DNA of 64,000 nucleotides from Sphingomonas carotinifaciens (GCF_009789535.1 NZ_WSUT01000005.1:1141001-1205000); one strand, 5' to 3'; shown: positions 36,555-48,205, numbered from the stretch's first letter. Numbers and translations are program-made. Notes: generated by a model not told the origin, from the letters alone.

Positions 36555-36813
36555 TCGTTCGATATATGTTCGGGGGGCGGCAGGGGCAAGGCGCGGCGCG
36601 GACCTGCCGGTGATTCGCGGGGCAAAAAGCGCGCGGGGAGGGTGCCAAGAGCGTGGAAGTGGACACTACGTCCCCCGGTCCGTGTCCACTTACTATTGTT
36701 GCAATCGCAATATGGCGGATCGGGGCGGGACCTGATGGCACCGGGGGCATGCCGGCGTCATAGCAGGTCGGGCGGGTGTAGGACAGTTCGGCACAGGCGA
36801 TGCCGGCGGCGGT
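36555..36813. other. Intergenic stretch with one inverted repeat
   Basis: No gene is visible. AAGTGGACAC (36657-36666) and GTGTCCACTT (36682-36691) form a 10-bp inverted repeat with a 15-base centre, followed by TACTATTGTT. It may be an operator or the terminator of a transcript; it lies between the radical-SAM start and the end of the cspA operon. The rest carries nothing I recognise. Confidence 0.6.
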
Positions 36814-37323
36814 TCAGGCGCGGACGAGGCGATCGGCCAGATGCTGGTAGAAGGCGCAGGTGTCGGCAAGATCGGCGCCCGACAGATGGAGATGCTCGCC
36901 CACCGCATAGCGGCGCAGCGTGGTCGAGGCAGGGGCGGGCCAGCCGGCGGTCATCCAGCGGCCGCGGGGCAGATCGGGGCGGCGTACCCAGCCGTCATGA
37001 TGGAACAGGCAGGTGCGCGACCGGCACAGGGCGTTGAGACGCGCCTGGTCGGCCGCCATGTCCCACCGGGCATGGGCGTGGCCGCCCAGCTTGTTCGCGG
37101 TGGTATGGTGGAGCGACAGCGGGCGTATCGGCTCGCCGCCGGCGATCTCGTCCATGAGGACGTGGAGGAAGCGGTCCAGTTCGCGCAGGCAGTTGCCGAG
37201 ATACAGCGCGCGGACGCGGCCGCCATGCCCGGTCGGCCAGGGCGTGCCGAAGGCGGTGCCGGCGGCGATAGCGGCGAGGAACCGGGTACCGCGACGCATG
37301 GTGTCGTAGGCGGGGCCGCTCAC
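36814..37323 (-). CDS. Protein of unknown function in the cspA operon
   Basis: The 169-residue product has no domain I can name. It contains several histidines and cysteines in fixed-looking motifs (RALYLGNCLRELDRFLHVL, PLSLHHTTANKLGGHAHARWD, CRSRTCLFHHDGWVRRPD), which could bind metal. The start is a GTG at 37323 overlapping the stop of the 45-residue gene (GTGA); an ATG at 37299 is also in frame. It is the last gene of the cspA-orf68-orf45 run. Function is not inferable. Confidence 0.65.
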   Translation of the reverse strand: MSGPAYDTMRRGTRFLAAIAAGTAFGTPWPTGHGGRVRALYLGNCLRELDRFLHVLMDEIAGGEPIRPLSLHHTTANKLGGHAHARWDMAADQARLNALCRSRTCLFHHDGWVRRPDLPRGRWMTAGWPAPASTTLRRYAVGEHLHLSGADLADTCAFYQHLADRLVRA

Positions 37324-37457
37324 CGGCGGCTGCGCCAGTAATGCCAGCGCAACAGACGAAAGATCAGGCCGCGCGACAGCCACGCGACCAGGACGATGCC
37401 GGCGAAAAGAAGAGGGAAGAACAGGACGAGCGGGATGGACGCCGGCCCCAGCGTCAT
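37320..37457 (-). CDS. Small single-span membrane protein
   Basis: The 45-residue product is MTLGPASIPLVLFFP, then a hydrophobic span (LLFAGIVLVAWLSRGLIF), and a basic end (RLLRWHYWRSRR). Its ATG overlaps the previous stop (ATGA) and its stop overlaps the next start (GTGA), so it is coupled on both sides. The charge pattern suggests the C-terminus is inside the cell. No homologue is recognised. Confidence 0.6.
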   Translation of the reverse strand: MTLGPASIPLVLFFPLLFAGIVLVAWLSRGLIFRLLRWHYWRSRR

Positions 37458-37660
37458 TCGGCGGCGATCACCGCGGCGTGCTGAACCTTTGCCTCCCGAT
37501 CGGCGCGCAGCTTTTCGGTACGTTCGGCACGCGAGGCCATGACCTCCCACGAGGCGGCGGCGCGTTCGCATTGTTCGCGGACGTTGGTCAGCGTCGCCTC
37601 GCCCGCAGCGGTGCGCTGGATCGTGGCCTGCTGGCGGAAAAAGGCTGCATCGTTCGACAT
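37454..37660 (-). CDS. Small charged helical protein downstream of cspA
   Basis: The 68-residue product (MSNDAAFFRQQATIQRTAAG and onwards) is predicted to be almost entirely helical, with many Ala, Arg and Glu and the segment LTNVREQCERAAASWEVMASRAER. A GGAG site precedes the start. It is separated from cspA by a terminator hairpin, so it may be reached by read-through or have its own promoter. I recognise a similar small gene next to cspA in sphingomonads, without a known role. Confidence 0.7.
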   Translation of the reverse strand: MSNDAAFFRQQATIQRTAAGEATLTNVREQCERAAASWEVMASRAERTEKLRADREAKVQHAAVIAAE

Positions 37661-37679
37661 GGTGGCATCTCCGTTGCGG

Positions 37680-37712
37680 CAAAGAGAAATGGCGGCCCGG
37701 ACGGGCCGCCAT
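37680..37712 (-). terminator. Terminator after cspA
   Basis: ATGGCGGCCC and GGGCCGCCAT (37689-37712) form a 10-bp perfect stem with the loop GGAC. On the minus strand it is followed by TTCTCTTT. It lies between cspA and the 68-residue gene. Confidence 0.85.
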
Positions 37713-37719
37713 TCGAAGA

Positions 37720-37932
37720 TCAGTCGATCGGCTGGAGATTGACTGCCGCCATCTTGCCGCGGCGATCCTGTTCCAGTTCGTAGCCGACGCGCTGATCCTG
37801 GTTCAGCGTGATCATGCCGGCGCGTTCCACCGCGGAGATATGGACGAAAGCGTCCGCGCCACCCGTGTCGGGTGCGATGAAGCCATAGCCCTTGTCCGCA
37901 TTGAAGAACTTGACGGTGCCGGTAATGCTCAT
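37720..37932 (-). CDS. cspA: Cold-shock protein, CspA family
   Basis: The 70-residue nucleic-acid-binding protein has both RNA motifs, KGYGFIAP (RNP1, residues 14-21) and DAFVHIS (RNP2, near residue 27), preceded by GTVKFFNADKG. It melts RNA structure at low temperature or serves as a general RNA chaperone. The 5' leader is at least 150 bp of non-coding sequence, consistent with the long leaders of cold-shock genes, but no cold-box is evident. It opens the operon that ends with the unknown genes at 36.8-37.6 kb. Confidence 0.93.
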   Translation of the reverse strand: MSITGTVKFFNADKGYGFIAPDTGGADAFVHISAVERAGMITLNQDQRVGYELEQDRRGKMAAVNLQPID

Positions 37933-38138
37933 GAATTTTCCTTCGTTCGAGGGCGTGCCGAAGACCGGTGCGCCCGGTGCCGTGGCTGCAGGGAAAGAAG
38001 GAGAATGGGCCGCAAAGCGCCGAAAACCGTCGATATGCGACTAAAGCAGGTCCAACATGGGGATGCGGGGGCGGGGATGCAAGGCCCCTGACCGCCGACT
38101 GCATCGGCCCCGAGATCTTCTTGCTGCGGGCAGAAGGA

Positions 38139-41531
<3,393 letters not shown>

Positions 41532-41585
41532 CGGTGCGTCTTACCTCCGGAGGTGGGAGACCGCCAGCGTTGCGCGGCTTGGCGG

Positions 41586-41703
41586 CCCCTCACCCTTCCA
41601 CCGCTTCGCGGCGGGCTCCTCCAGCATCAGGTCGCCCATGCCCCCGGCATGGGCTGAACAGCGCGGGGCGCTGTTCACCTGATGCTCCCCGGAGGGGAGA
41701 GGG
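41586..41703. repeat. Twin-hairpin intergenic repeat, family B (copy at 41.6 kb)
   Basis: Outer stem AGCATCAGGT with ACCTGATGCT. Inside are two adjacent perfect hairpins: GCCCATGCC-CCC-GGCATGGGC (41634-41654) and TGAACAGCGC-GGG-GCGCTGTTCA (41655-41677). The 5' part contains CCGCTTCGCGG. It lies between smc and the DsbA-fold lipoprotein gene on one strand. Confidence 0.9.
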
Positions 41704-41712
41704 CCGGTCGGG

Positions 41713-42447
41713 TCAGGCGCCGTTCTGCTTCAGCGCGCTCTCGATGTCCTTCCAGCTGATCGCGTTGGGGACGACCTTGCCGTTGATAAGGAAGGTGGGG
41801 GTGCCGGACACGGTGCCGTCCTGCGTCTTGTCCTGCGTCTGCTTGGTCAGGCGGTCGATCTCGCCCATGTTGGCGAGGCATGCCCGCGCCTTGGGCTCGG
41901 GGATGCCGCGCTGCTTGACGAAGTTGATGAGGTCCATCTGCTCGGCCATCATGCGGATCGCATCGACGGGCTTTGCCGCCTGAAGCTGCTGCTGCATGGC
42001 CTGCGGCATCGCCTGCAGCTTGTCGTTGAAGCCGTTCTGCGCCTGGTACATCTGTTCGAGCAGCGGGAAGAAGGGCTGTGCGCCGCCGCACTGACCGAGC
42101 AGCGCCGGCGGCAGATCGGGCGCGCCGTGGACGAGGAATTCGCGGAATTCGAACGAGACCTTGCCCGAGCCGACATAGTTCTTCGTCAGCGGCTCATAGG
42201 CTTCGCGGGCGAAGGCGCCGCAGGTGGGGCACAGGCGCGAGCCATATTCGACCAGCTTGATCGGGGCGTTGGGGTTGCCCATCACATAGCCTTCCGCCGT
42301 CTTGGACACGGTGTCGGTCCAGTTCTGGCCGGCAGGGGCGGCGACCGGGGCGACCGGGCTGGCCGCGGTGGTGCTGTTGCCGTCGCCGCCGCCGCCGCAG
42401 GCGGCGAGAACGAGCGTGAGGGCCAGCGGGGCAAGACGACGCATCAT
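41713..42447 (-). CDS. DsbA-family thiol oxidoreductase, lipoprotein
   Basis: The 244-residue product has a lipoprotein signal (lipobox LVLAAC), a Gly/Ala/Pro linker, and a thioredoxin-fold domain with CPTC in LCPTCGAFA near residue 73, preceded by KLVEYGS and followed by EFREFLVHG, and the cis-Pro loop SGTPTFLINGK near residue 215. The domain resembles the DsbA/thioredoxin_4 group. It is a membrane-attached periplasmic thiol oxidase or isomerase by inference. It follows the related gene at 42467 by 19 bp. Confidence 0.88.
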   Translation of the reverse strand: MMRRLAPLALTLVLAACGGGGDGNSTTAASPVAPVAAPAGQNWTDTVSKTAEGYVMGNPNAPIKLVEYGSRLCPTCGAFAREAYEPLTKNYVGSGKVSFEFREFLVHGAPDLPPALLGQCGGAQPFFPLLEQMYQAQNGFNDKLQAMPQAMQQQLQAAKPVDAIRMMAEQMDLINFVKQRGIPEPKARACLANMGEIDRLTKQTQDKTQDGTVSGTPTFLINGKVVPNAISWKDIESALKQNGA

Positions 42448-42466
42448 GGCATGGATACTCCGTTGA

Positions 42467-43132
42467 TCAGCGCGCGCCGGCGGCGCGCAGCAGGGGTTCG
42501 AGGCCGGCCCAGGCGAAGCTGTCCGCCTGCTTGCCGTTGACGATGAAGGCGGGGGTGCCCTGAATGGTGTCGGGCGCGGCGCTGGTCATCGCGACGATCC
42601 GGTCGATCGCGGCGCGATCGGCGAAACAGGCCTGGATGGCCGGATCGGTCAGACCCCGCGCCTTGGCGATGTCGGACAGGCCGGCGCCGTCGGCGAGCGC
42701 GCGAAGCTGGGCGGCCAGCGGATAGGCGGACAGGCGCTGGGCGTTGTTCTGGTCGAATTCCGACCCGCGGGGCAGCCACGTCTTCTGCGCGGCGAAGATC
42801 GCCTGATGCGTGCCGAAAAAGCCCCGGGCGCCGCCGCACCGCGCCAGCACGGCGGCGGCGAGATCGAGGCGGTCGCGGATGAAGTGGCGCAGCTCCAGAC
42901 TGGTCGAGCCGGAACGGATCATGCGACCTTTCAGCACCGCATCCGATTCGGTGGCGAAGGCGGCACAGTGCGGGCAGGTATAGCTGGCATATTCGACCAG
43001 CTTCACGCGCGCGGCGGGATTGCCCAGCACATAGGCGCCGGCGGACGTCTGGGCGACGGTGGTCGTCCAGTCCTGTTTTGGTGCCGCGGCGGTGAGCAGG
43101 GCAAGGCCGAGAAAGGCAAGGATCAGGCGCAT
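42467..43132 (-). CDS. DsbA-family thiol oxidoreductase, secreted
   Basis: The 221-residue protein has a signal peptide (MRLILAFLGLALLTAAA) and a thioredoxin-fold domain with CPHC in ASYTCPHCAAF near residue 50, preceded by KLVEYA, and the cis-Pro loop IQGTPAFIVNGK. CPHC is the motif of classical DsbA oxidases. It is a paralogue of the gene directly downstream. The ATG overlaps the dciA stop (TGATG), so the order is dciA-dsbA-dsbA, a conserved alphaproteobacterial arrangement. Confidence 0.9.
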   Translation of the reverse strand: MRLILAFLGLALLTAAAPKQDWTTTVAQTSAGAYVLGNPAARVKLVEYASYTCPHCAAFATESDAVLKGRMIRSGSTSLELRHFIRDRLDLAAAVLARCGGARGFFGTHQAIFAAQKTWLPRGSEFDQNNAQRLSAYPLAAQLRALADGAGLSDIAKARGLTDPAIQACFADRAAIDRIVAMTSAAPDTIQGTPAFIVNGKQADSFAWAGLEPLLRAAGAR

Positions 43133-43647
43133 CAGGACACCTTGGGCAGGCCGCGGGTGGCAGCGACGCCGGCGGCAAAGGATTCGAGCACGGCGCGCAG
43201 TTCGGGATCCGCGATCCCCTTCAGCCCGTCGCCCATTTCGGGCGGCACGGGTTGCGGCGCAGGCGGCGCCTTCCTGGCGGGCATGCGCGCCGGCAGCTCG
43301 CCCTGGCGGATCTGGATGCGGGCGACCGCGCAATAGCCGAAGAAGCGGTTCACCCGCTCGATGATCTCGGGCTGGATATGCTGCATCATCGGCGCGTGTG
43401 CGCCGCGCACGACCAGCGTCAGCGTGCCGTCCTGCTTCTTGCCATGGGGAAAGCGAATCGATTCGGGGGCGCTGGCCGCGGACAGGCGCGGGCCGACGAT
43501 ATCGGGCCAGCGGCTGACCACCGCGCTTTGCACGAAGCCGAAGCGGCGAAAGGCCGCGCCGCCGATGGCGGGCAGCAGTTCGGACACCGCACGCGAGCGG
43601 TTCGAACGAACGGATTCAGGTCGGGGGGCGCCGGCGCGCTTGCTCAT
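43132..43647 (-). CDS. DUF721 domain protein (DciA-like helicase loader)
   Basis: The 171-residue protein has the DUF721 domain (AFRRFGFVQSAVVSRWPDIVGP near residue 35 and LTLVVRGAHAPMMQHIQPEIIERVNRFFGY further on). DciA proteins load the replicative helicase DnaB in bacteria without DnaC. The C-terminal third is a basic, Pro/Ala-rich tail. The start at 43647 is chosen; 43659 is also possible. It is divergent from mutY with as little as 26 bp between the starts, so the promoters must overlap coding sequence. Confidence 0.88.
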   Translation of the reverse strand: MSKRAGAPRPESVRSNRSRAVSELLPAIGGAAFRRFGFVQSAVVSRWPDIVGPRLSAASAPESIRFPHGKKQDGTLTLVVRGAHAPMMQHIQPEIIERVNRFFGYCAVARIQIRQGELPARMPARKAPPAPQPVPPEMGDGLKGIADPELRAVLESFAAGVAATRGLPKVS

Positions 43648-43673
43648 GGGCGACGCCATGCCATAGCGGGCGG

Positions 43674-44714
43674 GTGGACGCCAAGCGATCTTCGATACCC
43701 GACCGGCTGCTCGCCTGGTACGACCGACACCGGCGCGACCTGCCATGGCGCGCCAAACCCGGCGAGGTGCCCGATGCCTACCGGGTCTGGCTGTCCGAGG
43801 TGATGCTCCAGCAGACGACGGTGGCGGCGGTGACGCCGCGCTTCGAGGCGTGGGTCGCGCGCTGGCCGGATTTCGCTAGCCTGGCGGGGGCGGACGAGGC
43901 CGACGTGATGGCCGCCTGGGCGGGGCTGGGCTATTATGCGCGGGCGCGCAACCTGGTGAAGGCGGCGAGGGCGGTGGTGGCGGAGCATGGCGGTGCCTTT
44001 CCGCGGACGGAGGCGGGCTTGCGCACGCTGCCGGGGCTGGGGGCGTATACGGCGGCGGCGGTGGCGGCGATCGCGTTCGGCGAACGGGCGGTGGTGGTGG
44101 ACGCCAATGTGGAGCGGGTGGTGGCGCGATTGTTCGCGATCACCACCCCGCTCCCTGCGGCGCGGCCGGCGATCCGGGCGGCGGCGGAGACGATCACCCC
44201 GGATGCGCGGGCGGGCGATTTCGCGCAAGGAATGATGGACCTGGGGTCGGGCGTGTGCACGGTGCGCGCACCCAAATGCCTGCTCTGCCCATTGCGCGAA
44301 GCATGCGACGCCTTTGCCTCGGGCGCGCCGGAGCGGTTGCCGGTGAAAGCGGCGAAGAAGGCGAAGCCGCAGCGGCACGGGACGATCTTCTGGCTGGAGC
44401 GGGAGGGGTGCGTGCTGCTGGTGCGGCGGCCGGACAGGGGGTTGCTGGGCGGTATGCGCGCGCTGCCGACCGGGCCGTGGGTGGAGGTGCCGCCGGGGCT
44501 GGCGGAGGCGCCGGCGGAGACCGACTGGACGGTGCTGAACGGTACGGTGGCGCACGGTTTCACCCATTTCGATCTGGAACTGGCGCTGGCGCGTGGCATG
44601 GCGGAGGTTGAACCATCGGTGGCGGGCGAATGGTGGCCGATCGACGCGATCGGAACCGCGGGTCTGCCGACGGTGTTCGCCAAGGCTGCGGAACGGTTGA
44701 GGACTGGTCGATGA
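43674..44714 (+). CDS. mutY: A/G-specific adenine glycosylase
   Basis: MutY removes adenine opposite 8-oxoguanine. The 346-residue product starts at a GTG and has the catalytic EVMLQQTTV, the helix-hairpin-helix LPGLGAYTAAAVAAIAFGE, the catalytic Asp in VDANVERVV, and the iron-sulfur loop Cys-x6-Cys-x2-Cys-x5-Cys (VCTVRAPKCLLCPLREAC). The C-terminal domain (TIFWLEREGCVLLVRRP, HGFTHFDLEL) recognises 8-oxoG. The stop overlaps the next start (ATGA). Confidence 0.96.
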   Translation: MDAKRSSIPDRLLAWYDRHRRDLPWRAKPGEVPDAYRVWLSEVMLQQTTVAAVTPRFEAWVARWPDFASLAGADEADVMAAWAGLGYYARARNLVKAARAVVAEHGGAFPRTEAGLRTLPGLGAYTAAAVAAIAFGERAVVVDANVERVVARLFAITTPLPAARPAIRAAAETITPDARAGDFAQGMMDLGSGVCTVRAPKCLLCPLREACDAFASGAPERLPVKAAKKAKPQRHGTIFWLEREGCVLLVRRPDRGLLGGMRALPTGPWVEVPPGLAEAPAETDWTVLNGTVAHGFTHFDLELALARGMAEVEPSVAGEWWPIDAIGTAGLPTVFAKAAERLRTGR

Positions 44715-46075
44715 AGCGGATGATGGTCGTGGGCGTCGCGCTGGGCGTGGCGGGGCTGGGTGTGACGGGGGCGATGGTGCAGGCGCAGCCGCAAGCGCAG
44801 CGGCAGTTGCCGTCGCAGGCCCGGCCGCAGGCACCTGCCGCCCGGCCGGCGGCCGCCCTCCTGCCCGCCACGCAAAGCCTGCTCGACGGCTATGTCCGCG
44901 AGGGCAAGATGCCGGGCATCGTGGTGGCGATCGGGCGCGGGGACGGGCCGACGCTGTTCCCCGCCGCCGGCCGGGGCGGGCTGGAGCCGAACGCGGCGGT
45001 CGCCGGGCCGGACACGCTGTGGCGCGTGTATTCGATGACCAAGCCGATCACCGGCATGGCGGCGATGATGCTGGTGGAGGATGGCCGGTTGAAGCTGGAC
45101 CAGCCGATCAGCGACTTTTTTCCCGGCTTTGCCAGGATGCGGGTGCTGACGAGCCCGGACACCAGTCTGACATCCGTGCCGGCCAGGACGCCGATCACGG
45201 TCCGCCACCTGCTGACCCATACCGCCGGCCTCAGCTATTCGATCAATGCCAAGGGGCCGATCCTGAAGGAATATGAGCGGCTGGGGATCGTGCCCGCCGC
45301 GGTCAACGCGGCGGTCGAGGCGAAGATGCGCGCGACCCGGCCGAAGACGCTGGCCGAATTCGCCACGCGCGTCGCCACGCTGCCGCTGATCGCGGAGCCG
45401 GGCACCAGGTGGAGCTATTCGATCGGGCTCGACGTGATGGCGGCGGTGATCGAGAAGGCATCGGGCATGCCGTTCGAGCAGTTCGTCTCCACCCGGCTGT
45501 TCCGGCCGCTGAAGATGACGTCGAGCTACTGGCAGGTGCCGGCGGCACAGGCGGGACGGCTGGCGACCAACTACAGCTTTGTCGGCGATACGATGGTGCC
45601 GCTCGATCCGGCGGCGACCTCCGTCTTTCGACAGGTGCCGAGCTTTCCCTATGGCGGTGCCGGGCTGGTGATGTCGGCGCGCGATTACGACCGTTTCCTG
45701 CACATGCTGCAGGATGGCGGCACGCTGGAGGGGGTGCGGGTGATGAAGCCCGAGACGGTGGCGCTGGCGATGTCGAACCTGTTGCCGGCTGGCGTGCGCT
45801 TCGGCGGCGTGGCGGCGAGTACCGGGGGCACCAATGCCGAGGTGCCGATGGGTTACGGCGCGGGCGGATCGGTGCTGCTGGCGGATCAGCCGGGGGGTGC
45901 GGGCAAGGGCACCTATGGCTGGGGCGGTGCGGCGGGCACGGTGGCCTTCGTCGATCCGTCGCGCGGGGTGCGCGGGACGATCATGGTCAACTACTTCCCG
46001 TCCAACCGGTATCCGCTGCGCGAACAGGCGCTGGGCGCGCTCGCCGGGGATGCGGCACGGTTGGGGGTGCGATGA
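44711..46075 (+). CDS. Secreted serine hydrolase, beta-lactamase/esterase class C family
   Basis: The 454-residue exported protein has a signal segment, an Ala/Pro/Gln-rich linker, and the penicillin-recognising fold: SMTK (Ser108, Lys111), RHLLTHTAGLSYS, the second motif YSY in RWSYSIGLDV, and WGGAAGT in place of the KTG motif. The lack of KTG and the HLLTHTAG motif favour an esterase or peptidase over a true beta-lactamase. It is coupled to mutY upstream (ATGA) and nudC downstream (ATGA), although it has no evident link to DNA repair. Confidence 0.88.
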   Translation: MKRMMVVGVALGVAGLGVTGAMVQAQPQAQRQLPSQARPQAPAARPAAALLPATQSLLDGYVREGKMPGIVVAIGRGDGPTLFPAAGRGGLEPNAAVAGPDTLWRVYSMTKPITGMAAMMLVEDGRLKLDQPISDFFPGFARMRVLTSPDTSLTSVPARTPITVRHLLTHTAGLSYSINAKGPILKEYERLGIVPAAVNAAVEAKMRATRPKTLAEFATRVATLPLIAEPGTRWSYSIGLDVMAAVIEKASGMPFEQFVSTRLFRPLKMTSSYWQVPAAQAGRLATNYSFVGDTMVPLDPAATSVFRQVPSFPYGGAGLVMSARDYDRFLHMLQDGGTLEGVRVMKPETVALAMSNLLPAGVRFGGVAASTGGTNAEVPMGYGAGGSVLLADQPGGAGKGTYGWGGAAGTVAFVDPSRGVRGTIMVNYFPSNRYPLREQALGALAGDAARLGVR

Positions 46076-46935
46076 GCGAGATGCCCGCGATCGGCTTTAC
46101 CGGCGGCCGCCTGAACCGCGCGGATGCGCTGCGCCACGATGCCGAGGGGCTGGCGGCGGCGATGGCGGATCCGGCGGCGCGCCTGCTGGTGATGGACGAC
46201 TATGTGCCGGCGATGGCGGACGGGCGGCTGGGCTGGACCGCGCTGCCGGGCATGCCGAGCGATCTGGTGCTGCTGGGGCTGGACGAGGGCGGGGTGCCGC
46301 ATTTCGCCGCGATCACCGGTGCGCCGGCGCGGGGGCGCTCGTTCGAGCTGATCGCAGCGCTGCACGCGCTCAACGCGGGCGAGGCGGCGACCTATGCGGC
46401 GGCGCGCAGCGTGCTGGACTGGCATGCGCGGCACGGCTTCTGCGCCAATTGCGGCGGCGTGACCCGGCCGTTCCGCGCCGGTTGGGGCCGGGCCTGCCCG
46501 ATGTGCGGGACCGAGCATTTTCCGCGCACCGATCCGGTGGTGATCATGATCGCCGAGCATGAGGGGCGGGCGCTGCTGGGGCGGCAGCCGGCCTTTCCGC
46601 CGGGGCGCTACTCGGCGCTGGCGGGCTTTCTGGAGCCGGGCGAGTCGATCGAGGAAGCGGTGGCGCGCGAGGTGGCGGAGGAGGCGGGCGTCGTGGTGCG
46701 CGACGTGCGCTATGTGGCGAGCCAGCCCTGGCCGTTCCCGTCGTCGCTGATGATCGCGTGCATCGCCCGCGCGGACAGCGACGCGATCACGCTGGACACC
46801 AACGAGCTGGAGGATGCGATCTGGGTGACGAAGGCGGAGATGCGCGCGGCACTGGCGGGCGAGGCGGGGCGGTTCGTGGCGCCGCCCGCCTATGCCATCG
46901 CGCATGACCTGATGCGGGTGTGGGCCGGAGGCTAG
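46072..46935 (+). CDS. nudC: NAD(+) diphosphatase
   Basis: NudC hydrolyses NADH and removes NAD caps from RNA. The 287-residue product has a zinc ribbon (Cys124, 127, 142, 145 in CANC and CPMC), the Nudix box GFLEPGESIEEAVAREVAEEAGV, and the diagnostic SQPWPFPSS. Its ATG overlaps the serine hydrolase stop. It is followed closely by a family A repeat. The three genes mutY-hydrolase-nudC make a coupled unit. Confidence 0.95.
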   Translation: MSEMPAIGFTGGRLNRADALRHDAEGLAAAMADPAARLLVMDDYVPAMADGRLGWTALPGMPSDLVLLGLDEGGVPHFAAITGAPARGRSFELIAALHALNAGEAATYAAARSVLDWHARHGFCANCGGVTRPFRAGWGRACPMCGTEHFPRTDPVVIMIAEHEGRALLGRQPAFPPGRYSALAGFLEPGESIEEAVAREVAEEAGVVVRDVRYVASQPWPFPSSLMIACIARADSDAITLDTNELEDAIWVTKAEMRAALAGEAGRFVAPPAYAIAHDLMRVWAGG

Positions 46936-46941
46936 AGCCAG

Positions 46942-47198
46942 ACGACATGAGGTTAAACCATGATCCGTTCGTCTCGAGTAGCCGTCGAGTAGCGGCGAAG
47001 CTGCGTATCGAGACGGCGTATCGAGAGACAGGTTCGCGCGCGGGGCGGTGCCTCGATACGGTGAGCCGGTGAACATGCCCCCGGCATGTTCAGGATCGTC
47101 CGGGGGACGATCCGACCTGCTCACCTCGATACGCGCCTGCGGAGCTACTCGATCTCTACTCGGCACGAACGGATCAACGTAAAGTTATCACGGTCTAA
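46942..47198. repeat. Long palindromic intergenic repeat, family A copy 2, with a nested element
   Basis: The ends and arms match copy 1 at 26502-26699 (GTTCGTCTCGAGTAGCCGTC and GCGGAGCTACTCGATCTCTA). In the centre, between the two CTCGATAC blocks, it carries an extra stretch (47060-47125) with GGTGAGC/GCTCACC outer arms and two hairpins of the family B twin type. It lies between nudC and pheA, whose ends face each other. Confidence 0.92.
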
Positions 47199-47202
47199 GG
47201 GG

Positions 47203-48093
47203 CTACCCCCGTGCGCGGGCCTGGCGGTAGGTGCCGAGGATGCGGACCCATTTGGAATGGAAGCCGAGTTCCTCCACCGCGCGGTCGAACGCCGCGTCGC
47301 CCGGCCTGCCGTCGACATCGGCGTAGAATTCGGTCGCGGCAAAGGTGCCGCCGCGCTGATAGCTTTCCAGCTTGGTCATGTTGACGCCGTTGGTCGCGAA
47401 ACCGCCCATCGCCTTGTAGAGCGCGGCGGGGATGTTCTTCACCTCGAAGATCAGCGTCGTCATCCATGGGCCTTCGCCCGCCGGCGGACGGCCGCCGCGG
47501 GCGAGCGTGACGAATCGGGTCATGTTGTGATCCGCATCCGCAATGTCGGTGGCGAACAGGGTCAGGCCGTAAATGTCCGCGGCGGCGGGCGGCGCGAGCG
47601 CGGCGACGGTGGGATCGCCCAATTCGGCGACGCGTGCGGCGGCGCCGGCGGTATCGGGATAGGCGACCGGCTGTATCCCGTGCGCGCGCAGCCAGTGGCG
47701 GCACTGGCCCAGCGCCTGCGGGTGGCTCATCGCCTCGCGCACCGTGTCGCGCGTGCCGAGCCCCATCAGCGCGTGGCGGATCGGCAGGAAATGCTCGCCG
47801 GTGATGACCAGTCCCGATTCGGGGAGCAGGAAATGCATGTCGGCGACGCGGCCGTGCAGTGAGTTTTCGATCGGAATGATCGCACAATCGGCGCGACCGT
47901 CCTTTACCGCATCGAGCGCATCGGCGAAGTCGAAACAGGGAAGCGGCAGGCCGTCCGGAAAGGCCTGCGCCATGGCGACATGGCTGTTCGCGCCCGGCGC
48001 GCCCTGAAACGCGACCGCGCGTTCCGGCTGGGCGGCGGCGGCGGCCGACATGGCGGCGACGATCGGGCGGGCGGGGGCGGGATAGCTCTCCAT
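47203..48093 (-). CDS. pheA: Prephenate dehydratase
   Basis: This 296-residue enzyme decarboxylates and dehydrates prephenate to phenylpyruvate for phenylalanine synthesis. It has FQGAPGANSHVAMAQAF near residue 30, IIPIENSLHGRVADMHFLL, QALGQCRHWLRAHG, and the catalytic TRFVTLARGG. The ACT regulatory domain follows with the Phe-binding motif KLESYQRGGTFAATEFYADV. It has no chorismate mutase domain, matching the separate mutase at 14.1 kb. The start at 48093 is preferred, though 48126 is open. Feedback inhibition by Phe is expected from the ACT motif. Confidence 0.94.
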   Translation of the reverse strand: MESYPAPARPIVAAMSAAAAAQPERAVAFQGAPGANSHVAMAQAFPDGLPLPCFDFADALDAVKDGRADCAIIPIENSLHGRVADMHFLLPESGLVITGEHFLPIRHALMGLGTRDTVREAMSHPQALGQCRHWLRAHGIQPVAYPDTAGAAARVAELGDPTVAALAPPAAADIYGLTLFATDIADADHNMTRFVTLARGGRPPAGEGPWMTTLIFEVKNIPAALYKAMGGFATNGVNMTKLESYQRGGTFAATEFYADVDGRPGDAAFDRAVEELGFHSKWVRILGTYRQARARG

Positions 48094-48205
48094 GATGGCC
48101 AAGCGCGGTACGCAGCCGGCGCGCATCGATCAAGCGCCGCTTGCAGGGGCGGGCGTGGTTTCCTAAGGGTCGTGTCAGGAGAGCATAAACGGGGGCCCTT
48201 GCGCC

